Assembly: GCA_030407315.1 (NCBI GenBank)
Contig: JALQPE010000519.1
Location: 83,427-147,426 of the forward strand
Reading direction: 5' to 3'
Length of the DNA stretch: 64,000 bases
DNA from: Asparagopsis taxiformis
Taxonomy: Eukaryota > Rhodophyta > Florideophyceae > Bonnemaisoniales > Bonnemaisoniaceae
Below are positions 29,703-40,335 of the stretch, piece after piece (within the stretch, counting starts at the first letter, position 1; the number at the start of each line of letters is the position of its first letter). The position numbers and the translations under genes were made by a program. The notes under the pieces were generated by a model. It made no database searches. It saw only the letters and a program-made list of their open reading frames with translations, and was not told where the DNA came from.

Positions 29703-29820
29703 TACCTCCCTCCATCCTCTCAGATCCTCTCCCCACTACTTTGCACCAATCCACCAACGCCCTAGAGTGTACAATTCATATGTGATGCATCTGGTTATTC
29801 ATTTTATTCTTCTCTAAAAA

Positions 29821-32800
29821 TCATGCAGCCCTCGGTGGAAATCCGTCTCGCCTACATAGTGCATATATCTCTCCACCCTCCAGCAGTCCGGGTCCGTGCC
29901 TTACCTCCCTCATGTTCTCATCATATTCGCATACACTCCCATTGCAATAGTGCATACCAAACACCTCAGTGACTCCCTCACTCATCTCCACAATTACTGT
30001 TCGTCGCCTCTCTTCGACCTTGAACACTCCTTCATCAGTTTTTTGCAAACCCAGGCAAACTCCATAAGCTGTACCTTGCTCATCTCTCGCACTCTCGTTC
30101 CTCAGGATAAAGAACGCTAGAACAATAAAAACCCGCGGTTCATAATTAATTCTTCCCCGCATTATCTCTGATGTGAGACGAGACGCCGGGTACAGAATCG
30201 CTTGTGAAGTTGCACCATCCTCACATGCCCTCTGTTCAGGGCAAACAGCATGGATGATAGCTCCTGATTCTAGAGAGCCAGACCTCTGCACTGTTTTCCT
30301 TCCCCACTCTGTCGTAGTGCTTCTAGAAACTCTTCTCACCCATTCGGCATACTTTCCACACCCGCTTGTTCCGCTTCCGTACCTTTCGGTAAAGAACCGT
30401 TTGAAAACACCTACAGCACCCTCTGCCATATCACATTTTCCATTCATGTACTCCTTGACCTCGTCAATAGATATACCTCCATGCCCTCTCCACGTCACAA
30501 TTTCACCATACGCCGACAATATCTTTCCTCGACGCTGGGAGAGAAGCTGGAGAACCGGTTCCTGGAAGCAGTTTTTCACTACCTCGTCTTCCACATCTAT
30601 TTCTCTCCCTAGCTCCTGTGAAAGAACGTTGACCATTTGAGAGCATTCGGACGAGAACCAATGTTGTGGCTCCATGCCGATTTCGCGCAAAACAATGGCC
30701 ACTCTCGTCTGCCAGTCATCCGCAAGAACTAATTCCAGCGCTGAAAGCTGTTCGCTTTGGTGATTGGACATTCTCACACCTTTCTTCAGCGGCTGATGCA
30801 TCCGTTCGAATATAAGCTCCTGCACGTGCTTCACAGAGCCGTAAGCAGGAAGCGTATGAACACAAAACTCGACAAGACGATGAACATTAGGCTTGTCCAA
30901 ATGTGCTCCTGCTCCCTTCACTTTCCGACAATACTCATTCAACGTCTCCACGTAGTCTACGGTTCTTCCCAGAATGTATTCATTCCTGCCACCTTCTCCG
31001 TCAGCCGTCTCTACTTCATGTGGACCGTCTTTCCACCATACGGGCATGAAACTAATACACGAAACCAGCTTCTGAAACATCACTACTAGTTTGACGGCCC
31101 CATCAAATTTTTCACGATGACCTTCCCCTTTCCCATCCATCATTCGAGCTGCGTTTTCGAATGCCATAGGTGCTATCAGCAGCACACTGAATATGTCACT
31201 CATGTTCATGGAAAGCAGATTGTTGGTTCCAAATAAACGGTTCTGCCTTCCCATCCTGAACTTCTTCAGAGCGCCCAGAATTTGCAATTCAGCTACCTCT
31301 CGAATTCGTGGGCTGGCAGCTGAAATACAAGCGTTCAGTACATCTTGTGCCAGTCCAGACAATAGATGGTCAGGTGCTATCACTGCGGAACGGTACGGGT
31401 CAAAAATTGCTGGGACAACTGAAACTCCGTTTTCCGTCTTCGGTACTTCTTCCTGCACTGCTTCCAAGGAAGTGCTCAGGACATGAAATGGTAAATCTTC
31501 CCCTTCTTCTGCAGCCAGTCCGAGAGTGCGAAACTGGGTTTCTGTGGCATCCTTACGTGTCGATGCATTCCGATACTTGCTCCTGGCATGCGTCGATGTT
31601 TGCCCGTTCACTACCGAAGTGTATGCATTCTTCGTGCCACCAGTACTGCTCAGGTCATATTTGCGGAAACTGCAGATGTGGCACGGAGAGTTTGATGTGT
31701 GTCCAAGAACATCCAGGGTATGTGAAACTGCAGGATAGTCTCCAATACTCCCCACTGGGTCTAGAAATACCACAACATCTTCTCCCTCTGCATTTTTCGT
31801 TGAGAAACCCTCTGTGCTTCCTCGCACTATATCTTGAACGATATATCGCAATACACAATTTGTGGACACTCCCGGAGGTGGCAAACCAATCACTCGAACC
31901 GCTTGGTAGCTTCCCCTTTTCCGAGGCGGTAGATTGAGAGGTAACATATAGCATCCACCAAAACTTCCCTTCCTGCTTGTGAATGGTTCAAAGTCATCCG
32001 TGTAAAGGAGAAATCGGTAAACAAAGTAGTTTCGACCATCCTCCAGCTTTCCCCAACATGGTGCATCTTCTCGCGGAGACGCTGGGTGCCATTGCGACCT
32101 GTGGTCTCCGAAACCATCCGAGAACACCCCTGAAACACGAATTTCTTCATAGTTGGGGCTTCCTAGTCTATCGGGCGGGTTTCTGGCTTCCGCAAAGCTC
32201 GCGCCCGGTGAAAAGCAAAGTAACATGGTGGATGCTTCTCCGACCTGCTCTTTGAAATACCTGTTCACCAATACGACGTGTGGAACAATATCACCCTCTT
32301 CCATTCCAATTGGTAATAGAACGGTTATCACGTCCCCAGCTCGTGTTCCTTTTCCCTTGGCTCCTGCTCCGATTACACATTGCGATATCGCTCGCAGAGC
32401 ATGCTGCCTCTCCCATTCCAATAGATGTGACATTCGCGGCTGCAGATATTTTTCGACATGCACATCATGCTCACCGTCGTGTCGAGCCTCATAGGTAACT
32501 ATGGTCCTAGCATGAAGTTCCCACAACGACGTAACCGCCAATCTTCTCCTCTTCGGTTTCCCACCATCTCTGTCATTCTTCCTGAACCCTTTTGCTCTTT
32601 CGATGACGGCAACCTGACGAGCTCCTGGATGACATCGGATTCGAATTGCTGTTCCTTCAGGTACATAAATGTGCTTCAAACCCTTTTTCCCATCGCTGTC
32701 AATGGGAACAACTGCTGTGCGAACGAATGGGTCGCTCAAAACACCCCTCCTGCACTTTGCAATGAACGAATCTTCAATGCTGCACTCTGCGGTTGATTTT

Positions 32801-33624
32801 TCTCCTTCCGAGCTTCGATTGTTCGCATCACTGCGGAATGCTTTAAAGATTGGTCGAGTCTGGACATCTTTCAGAGCCCATGTGCTTGGGAATACAATAC
32901 GAACTTTCGCCATTCCTCCACAATTGTCTCTGTCATCTGTTGTTCCACGGGTTCCTACTGCACCTCGATGCTGTGCAGCTCTTGCTCCGCTCTTTCGAAG
33001 GTCTATCGGAAACTCGATGCCACAGCTCTTTGCATAGCAGTGTTTCCTCAAGAATGGTAGTATCTTCTGTCGCATCACAGAGTCCGACGGGACGTGCTCA
33101 TTTGGATCTCTGCGGAAATTCATTCCGAACAGGGTACCTTCATAGTGGGCTCTTGTCATTCTTTGAGTTCCACTCAGCTGAAGAGCCCCATACATCGCAG
33201 GCCATTGTAGTAATGCCTTGAAATCACCACATGCTTCATCCCCAGCATTTCGGTCTATCGGGCCTCCAGTTGAAATGGAATCAGAACCTCGTCCGGTTGC
33301 TTCTTCCGATTCCATTAGCGTGCTCGATGCTACGTAGATGTCACTTCCAGCTTCATCGTTGTTGCTGTACACATCAATACAACCTTCTATTGTGTCACCC
33401 ATAGGGATTGGGGACTCCAATAGGTCATCTGTGGTACACTCACGTCGTAGCTCATTACCTCTCGGGATTTCTTTGTTCATGCAGGCTGCATCACTGCTGC
33501 GGATTTCTCCCTGCAGTTTCCCAGGAAGCTGTTTACTGGGACTGGCCACATTGAGTGAATCGAATCTCGCTTTTGTCCTACGACTTGTGGTTTTCTTTCG
33601 AATAGGAGTCCGTCTCGGAGCCAT
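29821..33624 (-). CDS. Divergent EnSpm-like transposase
   Basis: Intact 1267-residue frame from an ATG at 33624 with a basic start (MAPRRTPIRKKTTSRRTK). The central part has EnSpm/Plavaka-like landmarks in order: FLLYTDDFEPFTSRKGSFGG around D543-D544 with YMLPLNLPP following; DPVGSIGDYPAVSHTLDVLG around D629; a SPCHIC knuckle at 646-651; and later VQELIFERMHQPLKKG, a probable catalytic Glu/His/Lys segment. It is only distantly like the transposase at 22811-25852, lacks that protein's N-terminal C2HC finger and lies outside the 21-kb element. It follows P2 on the same strand beyond a hairpin array, so the two may be parts of one older element. Function is inferred from these motifs only. Confidence 0.68.
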   Translation of the reverse strand: MAPRRTPIRKKTTSRRTKARFDSLNVASPSKQLPGKLQGEIRSSDAACMNKEIPRGNELRRECTTDDLLESPIPMGDTIEGCIDVYSNNDEAGSDIYVASSTLMESEEATGRGSDSISTGGPIDRNAGDEACGDFKALLQWPAMYGALQLSGTQRMTRAHYEGTLFGMNFRRDPNEHVPSDSVMRQKILPFLRKHCYAKSCGIEFPIDLRKSGARAAQHRGAVGTRGTTDDRDNCGGMAKVRIVFPSTWALKDVQTRPIFKAFRSDANNRSSEGEKSTAECSIEDSFIAKCRRGVLSDPFVRTAVVPIDSDGKKGLKHIYVPEGTAIRIRCHPGARQVAVIERAKGFRKNDRDGGKPKRRRLAVTSLWELHARTIVTYEARHDGEHDVHVEKYLQPRMSHLLEWERQHALRAISQCVIGAGAKGKGTRAGDVITVLLPIGMEEGDIVPHVVLVNRYFKEQVGEASTMLLCFSPGASFAEARNPPDRLGSPNYEEIRVSGVFSDGFGDHRSQWHPASPREDAPCWGKLEDGRNYFVYRFLLYTDDFEPFTSRKGSFGGCYMLPLNLPPRKRGSYQAVRVIGLPPPGVSTNCVLRYIVQDIVRGSTEGFSTKNAEGEDVVVFLDPVGSIGDYPAVSHTLDVLGHTSNSPCHICSFRKYDLSSTGGTKNAYTSVVNGQTSTHARSKYRNASTRKDATETQFRTLGLAAEEGEDLPFHVLSTSLEAVQEEVPKTENGVSVVPAIFDPYRSAVIAPDHLLSGLAQDVLNACISAASPRIREVAELQILGALKKFRMGRQNRLFGTNNLLSMNMSDIFSVLLIAPMAFENAARMMDGKGEGHREKFDGAVKLVVMFQKLVSCISFMPVWWKDGPHEVETADGEGGRNEYILGRTVDYVETLNEYCRKVKGAGAHLDKPNVHRLVEFCVHTLPAYGSVKHVQELIFERMHQPLKKGVRMSNHQSEQLSALELVLADDWQTRVAIVLREIGMEPQHWFSSECSQMVNVLSQELGREIDVEDEVVKNCFQEPVLQLLSQRRGKILSAYGEIVTWRGHGGISIDEVKEYMNGKCDMAEGAVGVFKRFFTERYGSGTSGCGKYAEWVRRVSRSTTTEWGRKTVQRSGSLESGAIIHAVCPEQRACEDGATSQAILYPASRLTSEIMRGRINYEPRVFIVLAFFILRNESARDEQGTAYGVCLGLQKTDEGVFKVEERRRTVIVEMSEGVTEVFGMHYCNGSVCEYDENMREVRHGPGLLEGGEIYALCRRDGFPPRAA

Positions 33625-33697
33625 CTTGATGTTTTTGTTCTTTTCTTCTTCGCTCAGTTTTGTTGCATAGAATACAACTCTAAACTTCTACGACATA

Positions 33698-33745
33698 ACT
33701 ACTATCTCAATAAAGTACTACGTAGTACTGTATTGAGATAGTAGT
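33698..33745. repeat. 48-bp near-perfect palindrome
   Basis: An inverted repeat with one mismatch and no loop, arms beginning ACTACTATCTCAATA, centred on TACGTA. It lies 74 bp upstream of the transposase ATG at 33624, so it could act on that gene's expression or be a transposon-end structure. Confidence 0.82.
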
Positions 33746-34613
33746 ACTACTTTTAACCGTTACGAAACCTTTCCAGGCTTTCATTCGATCCAATGAACTG
33801 GTTCACCACAATGCTTTGCCCTATGCTCATTGCTTTATGCACATTGATTGCTATTTCATCCGGACTCAACATCGTTTTGCTATCTTGTATCGCATTTCCT
33901 AACCACAAACCCAGCCAAGATGTATCCATTTCCGGAAAACGGCCGTTTATTTTGCAGTGATGCTCTAGGCACTAATACTGAATCTGATTTTCTCATACAC
34001 GTACTTCCTACTCGTATACTCTACCACATTTTCGGCCCTATTTACAAGTTGAAAGCACAATCTCTCGTTGAATCGTACTCGGTGTGATATCTTAAATTAG
34101 CATAAATTTATATATTGCAATGCAGATTCACTGCTCGCTTGCAACATGAAAATTATAAAATTTCTCCCACACTGCTGTTTCCTAGCCGCCCACATCCACG
34201 TGGCCCGCTTTGACTGCCTGCCAAGTGTGCTCAGAGCATGCAATGACGTCATCGATATATACCGTCCAAATCATCACTGGAAGCGCGGACTCCTCGTCCA
34301 GGAAAGTGCGCCATTTTTCCTACTCCTCGCCTCACCCTTTCCTTTAGGCCCCATATGCTAGTGTTTATCCTATATTTCTGTAGTGATGACGTCATTATAG
34401 ACTAGAGAAGGCGGTAGAAGATACAATAATTTTGCGCCTGTTCTGCCAGGTCATGTGCTTCAAAGCGTAATTCGCACCCTAGGTATCGTTTTTCTGGGCC
34501 TCCCATCGCACCGCTCCGTTTCAAATTCATCCCTCTATTGTTCTCCTACACGTCATTTCCGCCCGCAGAGTGCTACTTAAACAACAGATTCTGGAAATCC
34601 CTGTTTCCATCTT
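33746..34613. other. Non-coding spacer
   Basis: Nearly 900 bases without a supportable gene. Two TGACGTCAT-like sites (near 34245 and 34386) are noted without further support. Confidence 0.4.
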
Positions 34614-34750
34614 CATATCCATCGGAAACAAAGCAACAACCTTGGCCGTGGAAGCTGTATAGATCATCTATACTGCTTCCAAAGCGTAAGTTGTAGATCA
34701 TCAATACTGCTTCCAAGGCCAAAGTTGTTGCTTTGTCTCCGACGGATATG
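34614..34750. repeat. Long imperfect hairpin
   Basis: An inverted repeat of about 137 bp. The outer arms CATATCC and GGATATG are followed inward by CAAAGCAACAAC/GTTGTTGCTTTG, GGAAGC/GCTTCC and GATCATC segments. It could fold into a long stem. Confidence 0.72.
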
Positions 34751-35454
34751 AACCATGATGGTACGTTTCCACAACTCACGCCACTAACCCAGTTTTCTAT
34801 TTGTTTTCTCTTTCTCAGGTTTCCAGTCGGTGAGTGTTCCACTTCTACTTTCATTTATCTTTCTCTCTTACCACTTCTCCACTACTTTTCTTTTCTGCCT
34901 GTGAGTACATATCTCAATTTGGGATGCAATGGTATTTGTTAAGGTACGTTAGTCTCCTAATCACCATCAATTTCCCTCTCCAATTCAACGTCACTAACTT
35001 GTTTCCTTTCTCTACATCATTTTTTCTTCTTCTCTTCATTTCCTAGCTTATTCATGCAGCTCAATCAGTTGATAGATTTCTAGACTTTTCTAGTAGTTTT
35101 AGTTGTACTCGTCGGAATAGTGTTAGTTGTAGTAGCATTTTTAACATAGGGATTGTTTATTCTCAATGTAGCCTGCGCAAATAAACAAATCCAGAGTGAA
35201 GCTTCCCATATCGCACCCTCTTAGATTGCTACCTATCCTACCGCGTATACCTCTCGCTAGCTCATAGTCACTTCGAAATAAAAATTCCTAGCCGTACTAT
35301 TCTGTCCATTCCCATATGAATACCGTCCATGCCCCATCCTCATAGCGCTAGAACTGCCTTCCTCTACCCCAGAAAGATGCCCACGACAGCGTGACGCTCC
35401 ATCTCATCCACCACTCCCAGACACCGAATTTTACTATATCAGGACACTACGTTT
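34751..35454. other. Non-coding spacer
   Basis: About 700 bases, pyrimidine-rich at first. No convincing gene, RNA or repeat. Confidence 0.4.
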
Positions 35455-35890
35455 ACTGTCTCCAGGTGCTGCCCAGGGCAGCACAAAGTACTGTCTACAG
35501 GTACTGCCCAGGACAGTGAAAATCACTGTCTCCAGGTACTGCCCAGGACAGTGCACCGTGTTGGTTCCATCTATTGTCCCAGGCAGCGTATTTCACTATC
35601 CGGCCATGTTGCCTTGGCCAATACAAAACACTATCCGCCAACACTGCCCAGTACAGTAAATTACATCATATCCAACTATTGAATAAATCATTAATTTTTA
35701 CTGTCTCCATTCACTGCCTCAGACAGTACTGTGAGACAGTGTTTTTTACTGTCTGCAGACAGTGTTCCGTACTGTCTGCCAGACAGTGCAAATCACTGTC
35801 TCCAAGTGTGGCATTAATTTTCATTTGCCGCATAGTGATTTTTACTGTCTCAGACAGTAAAAATCACTGTCTCGCCGTACTGTCTGAGGC
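35455..35890. repeat. ACTGTC/GACAGT short-palindrome array
   Basis: Many copies of ACTGTC and its complement GACAGT, often paired around a CCAGGTACTGCCCAG core to give hairpins such as ACTGTC-n-GACAGT at 15-25 bp spacing. Spacing is irregular and there is no protein-coding frame. It abuts the broken 5' end of the Gypsy element. Confidence 0.75.
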
Positions 35891-35955
35891 CCCCTTTTCA
35901 ACACCGTAGTGCGTACACGGCGCACATACCGCGCGCAACTTACCCACCGCCTATC

Positions 35956-38334
35956 GTGAGACAGACGGCACCAGCCGACACGTCTCGCACAGCGGCGTTC
36001 CGCTGTCTGATATGCCGGAAGTTCGGGCACCCCATGGTAAGCTGCCCGCTGCTCTCATCCGAGCAACAGGCCGCGATTCGCGAGATGCATAGCCACGCGC
36101 GCCTAACGCCCGAAGAACTGAACCTGCAGCGTAACGTTCAGGTTTTCGAAGTTCCGCGGACGATGACGCACGCGAGCGCGAAAGCGAACGCACGCGCGAA
36201 GACGACGCGCACGACGGCGAGCAGCTCACGCCCCACTCGGTTCGCTTCGCAGAAGACCCGGGAAACGCCTACGAGGAGTCGTAGTGGGTGGGCCGACTCC
36301 TCCCCACTCAACGGACACGCGACGCGCGATGACGCAACCGCCGCGCGAAAGACCGCCTCCGTTACCACCCGAAACAGTGGTCCTGTTTCAGACCCCTACC
36401 GCGAACTACAAACTTTCCTGGTGATGCCGCGCTTATCCGTCCCTTGCATTCTGGGAGCAGACTTCATCGACCGCGTGGTTCGGATGATCTATACTGGGCC
36501 GCAGCGCGCGTTGCGAACCCGCTATGGAGACCACGTTCCGATGCTCCCACGCACGCCGACGAAACCGCGCCGCGCACCGACCCCCAAGACTACCCGACCA
36601 ACAGATTTCGCGCCTATCCGTGTCGCGCGTCGCACGTCGATTCCACCGCACGCGACGCGAGCTATCGAAGTCACCACGGGCGCCGACGGACGCTGCATTA
36701 CGATACCCGCGACCGACCTCTACGGACAGAAGTTGTTGCGTCTAGCCAATGGTGAAACGCAGGTTAAAAGGAACGTGCCCTTCAGTGTGCATGTGCACAA
36801 CGCCGGCACCCGCCTACAGGTATTGCCCAAAGGCATGAAGGTGGGCGCCGCAGTGCCCAACCCGGTAGGGTGCCTACAAGTTGCACAAGAAGCGCCGACT
36901 CCACAAGACCGACCGCCCGACGATGCGACGCCATGCAACGCGACGAACTCGCCGGACTTGCGCGAAGCCGACGGAATTGCGAACGCGACGCCGCATTGGG
37001 AAGACCTCTTACGCGCGACGCTACGCGATGAGCGAGTAGACGACGACCTACACGCGCGAATTATCGAGATGCTGCGAAAGCACGAGCGAACGTGGAATGG
37101 CACGCTTGGAGCCATCCACGCGACAGAACACCGCATCGAACTGGTTCCGGGGGCGGCCCCCGTCAACCAACCGCCGTACCGCGCCGGACACGCGTCGCGC
37201 GAAATTATCCGTATGCAAGTGGAGAAGATGCTCCGCGCTGGAGTAATCGAACCTGCTACGTCGGAATGGGCAAGCCCGGTCGTAGTCGTACCCAAGAAGG
37301 ACGGGACTTCTCGCTTCTGCATCTACTACCGCCGTCTAAACGCCGCTACCGTGAAGGACGCGTATCCGATTCCGCGCATGGACGATTGCGTCGATTCGCT
37401 CGGTAACGCGACGGTTTTCACTACGCTGGACTGCAACTCGGGATACTGGCAAATCCCAGTAGCGCACGCCGACCGCGATAAGACTACGTTTACGTCGCAC
37501 GTTGGTACGTATCGTTTCCGCCGCATGCCCTTTGGACTTTCGAACGCGCCTGCGACGTTTCAGCGCGCGCTCGATATCTTGCTCGCGAACGTGAAGTGAC
37601 AGCACTGCCTTGTCTACCTGGATGACGTAATCATCTTCTCCGCCGACGTAAACGGCGCATTTGTCGCAGGAGTCGAAGAGGACTTAGCCGGCGTTGGCGT
37701 AACCTCAGTGCGGGAAGAGGATGCCTGGTGGCGAGTGGTCGGGCGGCAAACGCTTGAACGCGTGGTTGGACGGTTGGGCGAACCCATGTTTTCCCCTTCC
37801 TCCTCTGAGGACTCGAATTGAATCGGAGCACGAGGGGTCATCTTAAAGCCAGTAGAGGCGACAGAGGATGCTGCGGAAACCCTTAGCGGGATGAGTGAAC
37901 AGCCTATTGGCTTAAATCTCCAAACGGGAGCTGTGGTACGCAACCCTGAATGGGATTCGCAAGGCGATTGGCCGGGATGACGAATCCAAAGCCTCGAGTT
38001 GGCACCGCTCACGCGATCGCGCAGTAAATTATCTTGCAGATGGATGCAAAAACCCTTTGAGGGATGACGGAAGGGACACGAATTCTCGTACACTGTGGAC
38101 ACCGAGGGGGTGAGTACGCTCTTTCGCGTGGGATCGATAAAGAAACCTGCAACAGGTGTTGATTCCAATGGGAAACGGTCGGTGGACTTCCGGAAGAGTC
38201 GGATGGACTAAACGAAATTATCGAACACGCGCTGGGCGCGGGAAAACCTGAATGCAGAAAATGCAACGGCTATAGCCCAAAAATTGTAATTTTTCTAACT
38301 TTGTCGGGACGACAAACCTCTCAGGAGGGGGCCA
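35956..38334 (+). pseudogene. Decayed Ty3/Gypsy polyprotein
   Basis: A 5'-truncated polyprotein remnant. A CCHC zinc knuckle (CLICRKFGHPMVSC) opens the frame. PCILGADFID resembles the C-terminal part of a retropepsin, but no catalytic D-T/S-G is visible, so the protease core seems deleted. The reverse transcriptase follows (SPVVVVPKKDGTSRFCIYYRRLN, PIPRMDD, FTTLDCNSGYWQI, MPFGLSNAPATFQ). A TGA at 37597-37599 interrupts it just before YLDDVIIFS, the catalytic motif, which continues in the same frame. Soon after 37650 the RT homology stops; the rest to 38300 is a stop-containing frame (for example MFSPSSSEDSN), probably polyprotein C-terminus joined by deletion of RNase H and integrase. Confidence 0.75.
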
Positions 38335-38900
38335 TGTCATACCGCCTGGCGGTCCTCTCATTCAGAGTCGTGTCGCTTCCCTATTGGGTGCCCACTTAAG
38401 GGATGTGCCAATCACAAGGCACCAGCCAACTGGGCGTGTTTCCTGTAATTAGGACCAGCGCAAGGCTGTAAACACCCTATTCGGGCCTATCGGCCCCGGC
38501 CAAGACCCCACAAGGGACAAATTTCTAACTTAAGCTAACCAGCTGAACATTACAATGTAAGCCTAACTGGCAATAACCTCGCGGGTAGGCGAGTGCCGTT
38601 AACTGGGCTCTGGTTGGTCAATAACTGGATATTTATTCCTAACCACTAACCCTAGCTTACAGTAGACTTAGTATAAATATGCCACTGGAATAGCCAGTAG
38701 GCACGGTTTCTAGAGTAACGTAAACTCAAGTGGAATTACGACCCACTGGAACAGTGTTCGCATACCTATTGTTCAACCCCTCTCCGGGAAAACCTTAGGG
38801 TTAGCCAACAGCTCGACGGATTACGTCACTCGCTCTATCCATACGCCTCTCGCGTGAGCATCCCTTTGTCGCACAACCCCCTCCGGGTAACGACACCTTC
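38335..38900 (+). mobile_element. Probable 3' LTR of the Gypsy element
   Basis: A polypurine tract (AGGAGGGGGCCA) ends directly at TGTCATACCGCC, the usual PPT-to-LTR junction, at 38335. A TATA-like GTATAAATAT lies at 38671-38680, as expected for an LTR promoter. The 3' end is not clear because no second LTR is present in the window, so the right boundary is approximate. Confidence 0.5.
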
Positions 38901-39007
38901 TCTCTTACGAGACTACCCGCTGGGTACCTATAAGGTTCATCTGCTCTACCACTTCCTCTACCGAGGCTCGGGACACCTGTCGGGTGGTTTGCCGCTCCAG
39001 CGGATTT

Positions 39008-39226
39008 CTACCTGCTACAAATCGGGCGAGACGACGAGGCGACGGCCTGCGAAGCAACGGCTTGACCCGCCCTAACGGATGGGGCGGGCGCGACGGACGC
39101 TTCCGTCGCTGGCGGCGCACCGGCCCCGACGAGGGAGGGAGCGCCCTGCGAAGGGTTCCTCGCTCCACCTCGAGCAGAGCCAGCGGGCCGCGGAGTGTTG
39201 GTATCGGTGCTACGCGTAGTAACCAT
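39008..39226 (-). CDS. Possible retroelement gag N-terminus fragment
   Basis: A 73-codon frame from an ATG at 39226, beginning MVTTRSTDTNTPRPAG and continuing Ala/Ser/Pro-rich. MVTTRS-type starts are common in Ty3/Gypsy gag proteins. No further gag, protease or RT sequence follows on this strand. It may be a short orphan fragment of a second, oppositely oriented element. Confidence 0.25.
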   Translation of the reverse strand: MVTTRSTDTNTPRPAGSARGGARNPSQGAPSLVGAGAPPATEASVAPAPSVRAGQAVASQAVASSSRPICSR

Positions 39227-40335
39227 CGTGGTTAGTTCGTACGCGACGAAGACGAAAAGTGCAACGAGCACGAAAACGAGAGCCACGCGGGCGAAACGGA
39301 ACAAGAGAACGTAAGGAACGGAAGTAGCCAGGAGTACCCAGCGGGCGAAAGAGGTGACGAAGAACGGAAAGGCAACGGCCTGGATGACGATGGTGAGAGA
39401 AAGGGTGAGCGACGATCGCTACCACGTTAAGCCGCGGCTTAAATAACCTTCGGACGACCGTTTTCGTAATGCCCGCTGGCAGATTCACGAAAGGGCCGCG
39501 GCCTACGCACGTATCACGCTGAATTGAAGCTCACCCGCGTGGTGGAATTGGACACTGCGTTCGTTTGCAGGAAAACGCCTAAGCGAGGCATTGAAGAACG
39601 ATGCCAACGGGCGGGCCTCGATGATTACGAAAGAGCCGGAGCGCACGCGCGCGCTCCGGCGCCGTGGCGAACAGATCAGCCAACCGGGCCGCGTACGTTT
39701 AAGCGAGATTTTTCGGGACAACTGCCACGTCCGCAGTTGTACCCGAAAAGGCGCCACGGCCCTGTGTCTCAGGCGCGTCCTGACGGGCCTCGCGTGGCCG
39801 GGACGTCCACGTGTGGGGGTGGGGCTGTGTAGTATACGTGGCAATTCCGAAATTGCAAATATTTACGATTTCCGCGGAATTCGAATTTCGGCGGACACGA
39901 CCGGCGACAGCAATGCACGAACATTGCTGGCGCATGCGTGCGCAACCGGCACACGTGTGCAACGAACGCACTGGCAACGGCCAACGGACCAACGGGTCCC
40001 TACGTGCGACCCACAAGGTCCTTTCCCATTCGGGGACGTTACGAGCAGTGTTTACACTGTAAAGCGATGTCATCGTGGCTATATAGGTATTGGCATCGTG
40101 CCGGGAGGGAAAGGGACAACGTTTTCGCCTAACGAGGCTTCGTCTCCGTCGAGCTGCGTACTCCCTACCCATCGCCGCACGTGAGGCTGATCGCGTGTAG
40201 TGCCTACGGGCTTGGTTGAGAGCGCCTCTGGTGACGTGCCACCTCGTCCGTTAACGTAATCCTCGCATGGATTGTTGCGTCGTGACGCTCGTGTCTACTC
40301 GCTAACCTCTACCTTCTACCGTTCTACCAATACAG
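39227..40335. other. GC-rich region without a clear gene
   Basis: About 1.1 kb of GC-rich DNA with several short frames on both strands, none with recognisable domains. It may be retroelement leader or LTR DNA, but I find no matching second copy. Confidence 0.35.

Noticed and set aside
35455..35890. CRISPR-like short repeat array
   Set aside because: Six-base motifs in both orientations at variable spacing do not form direct repeats with unique spacers.
37614..38168. 184-codon minus-strand frame with a gag-like look
   Set aside because: It overlaps the plus-strand Gypsy remnant, and the plus frame reads like polyprotein C-terminus with stops. The minus frame has no domain support.
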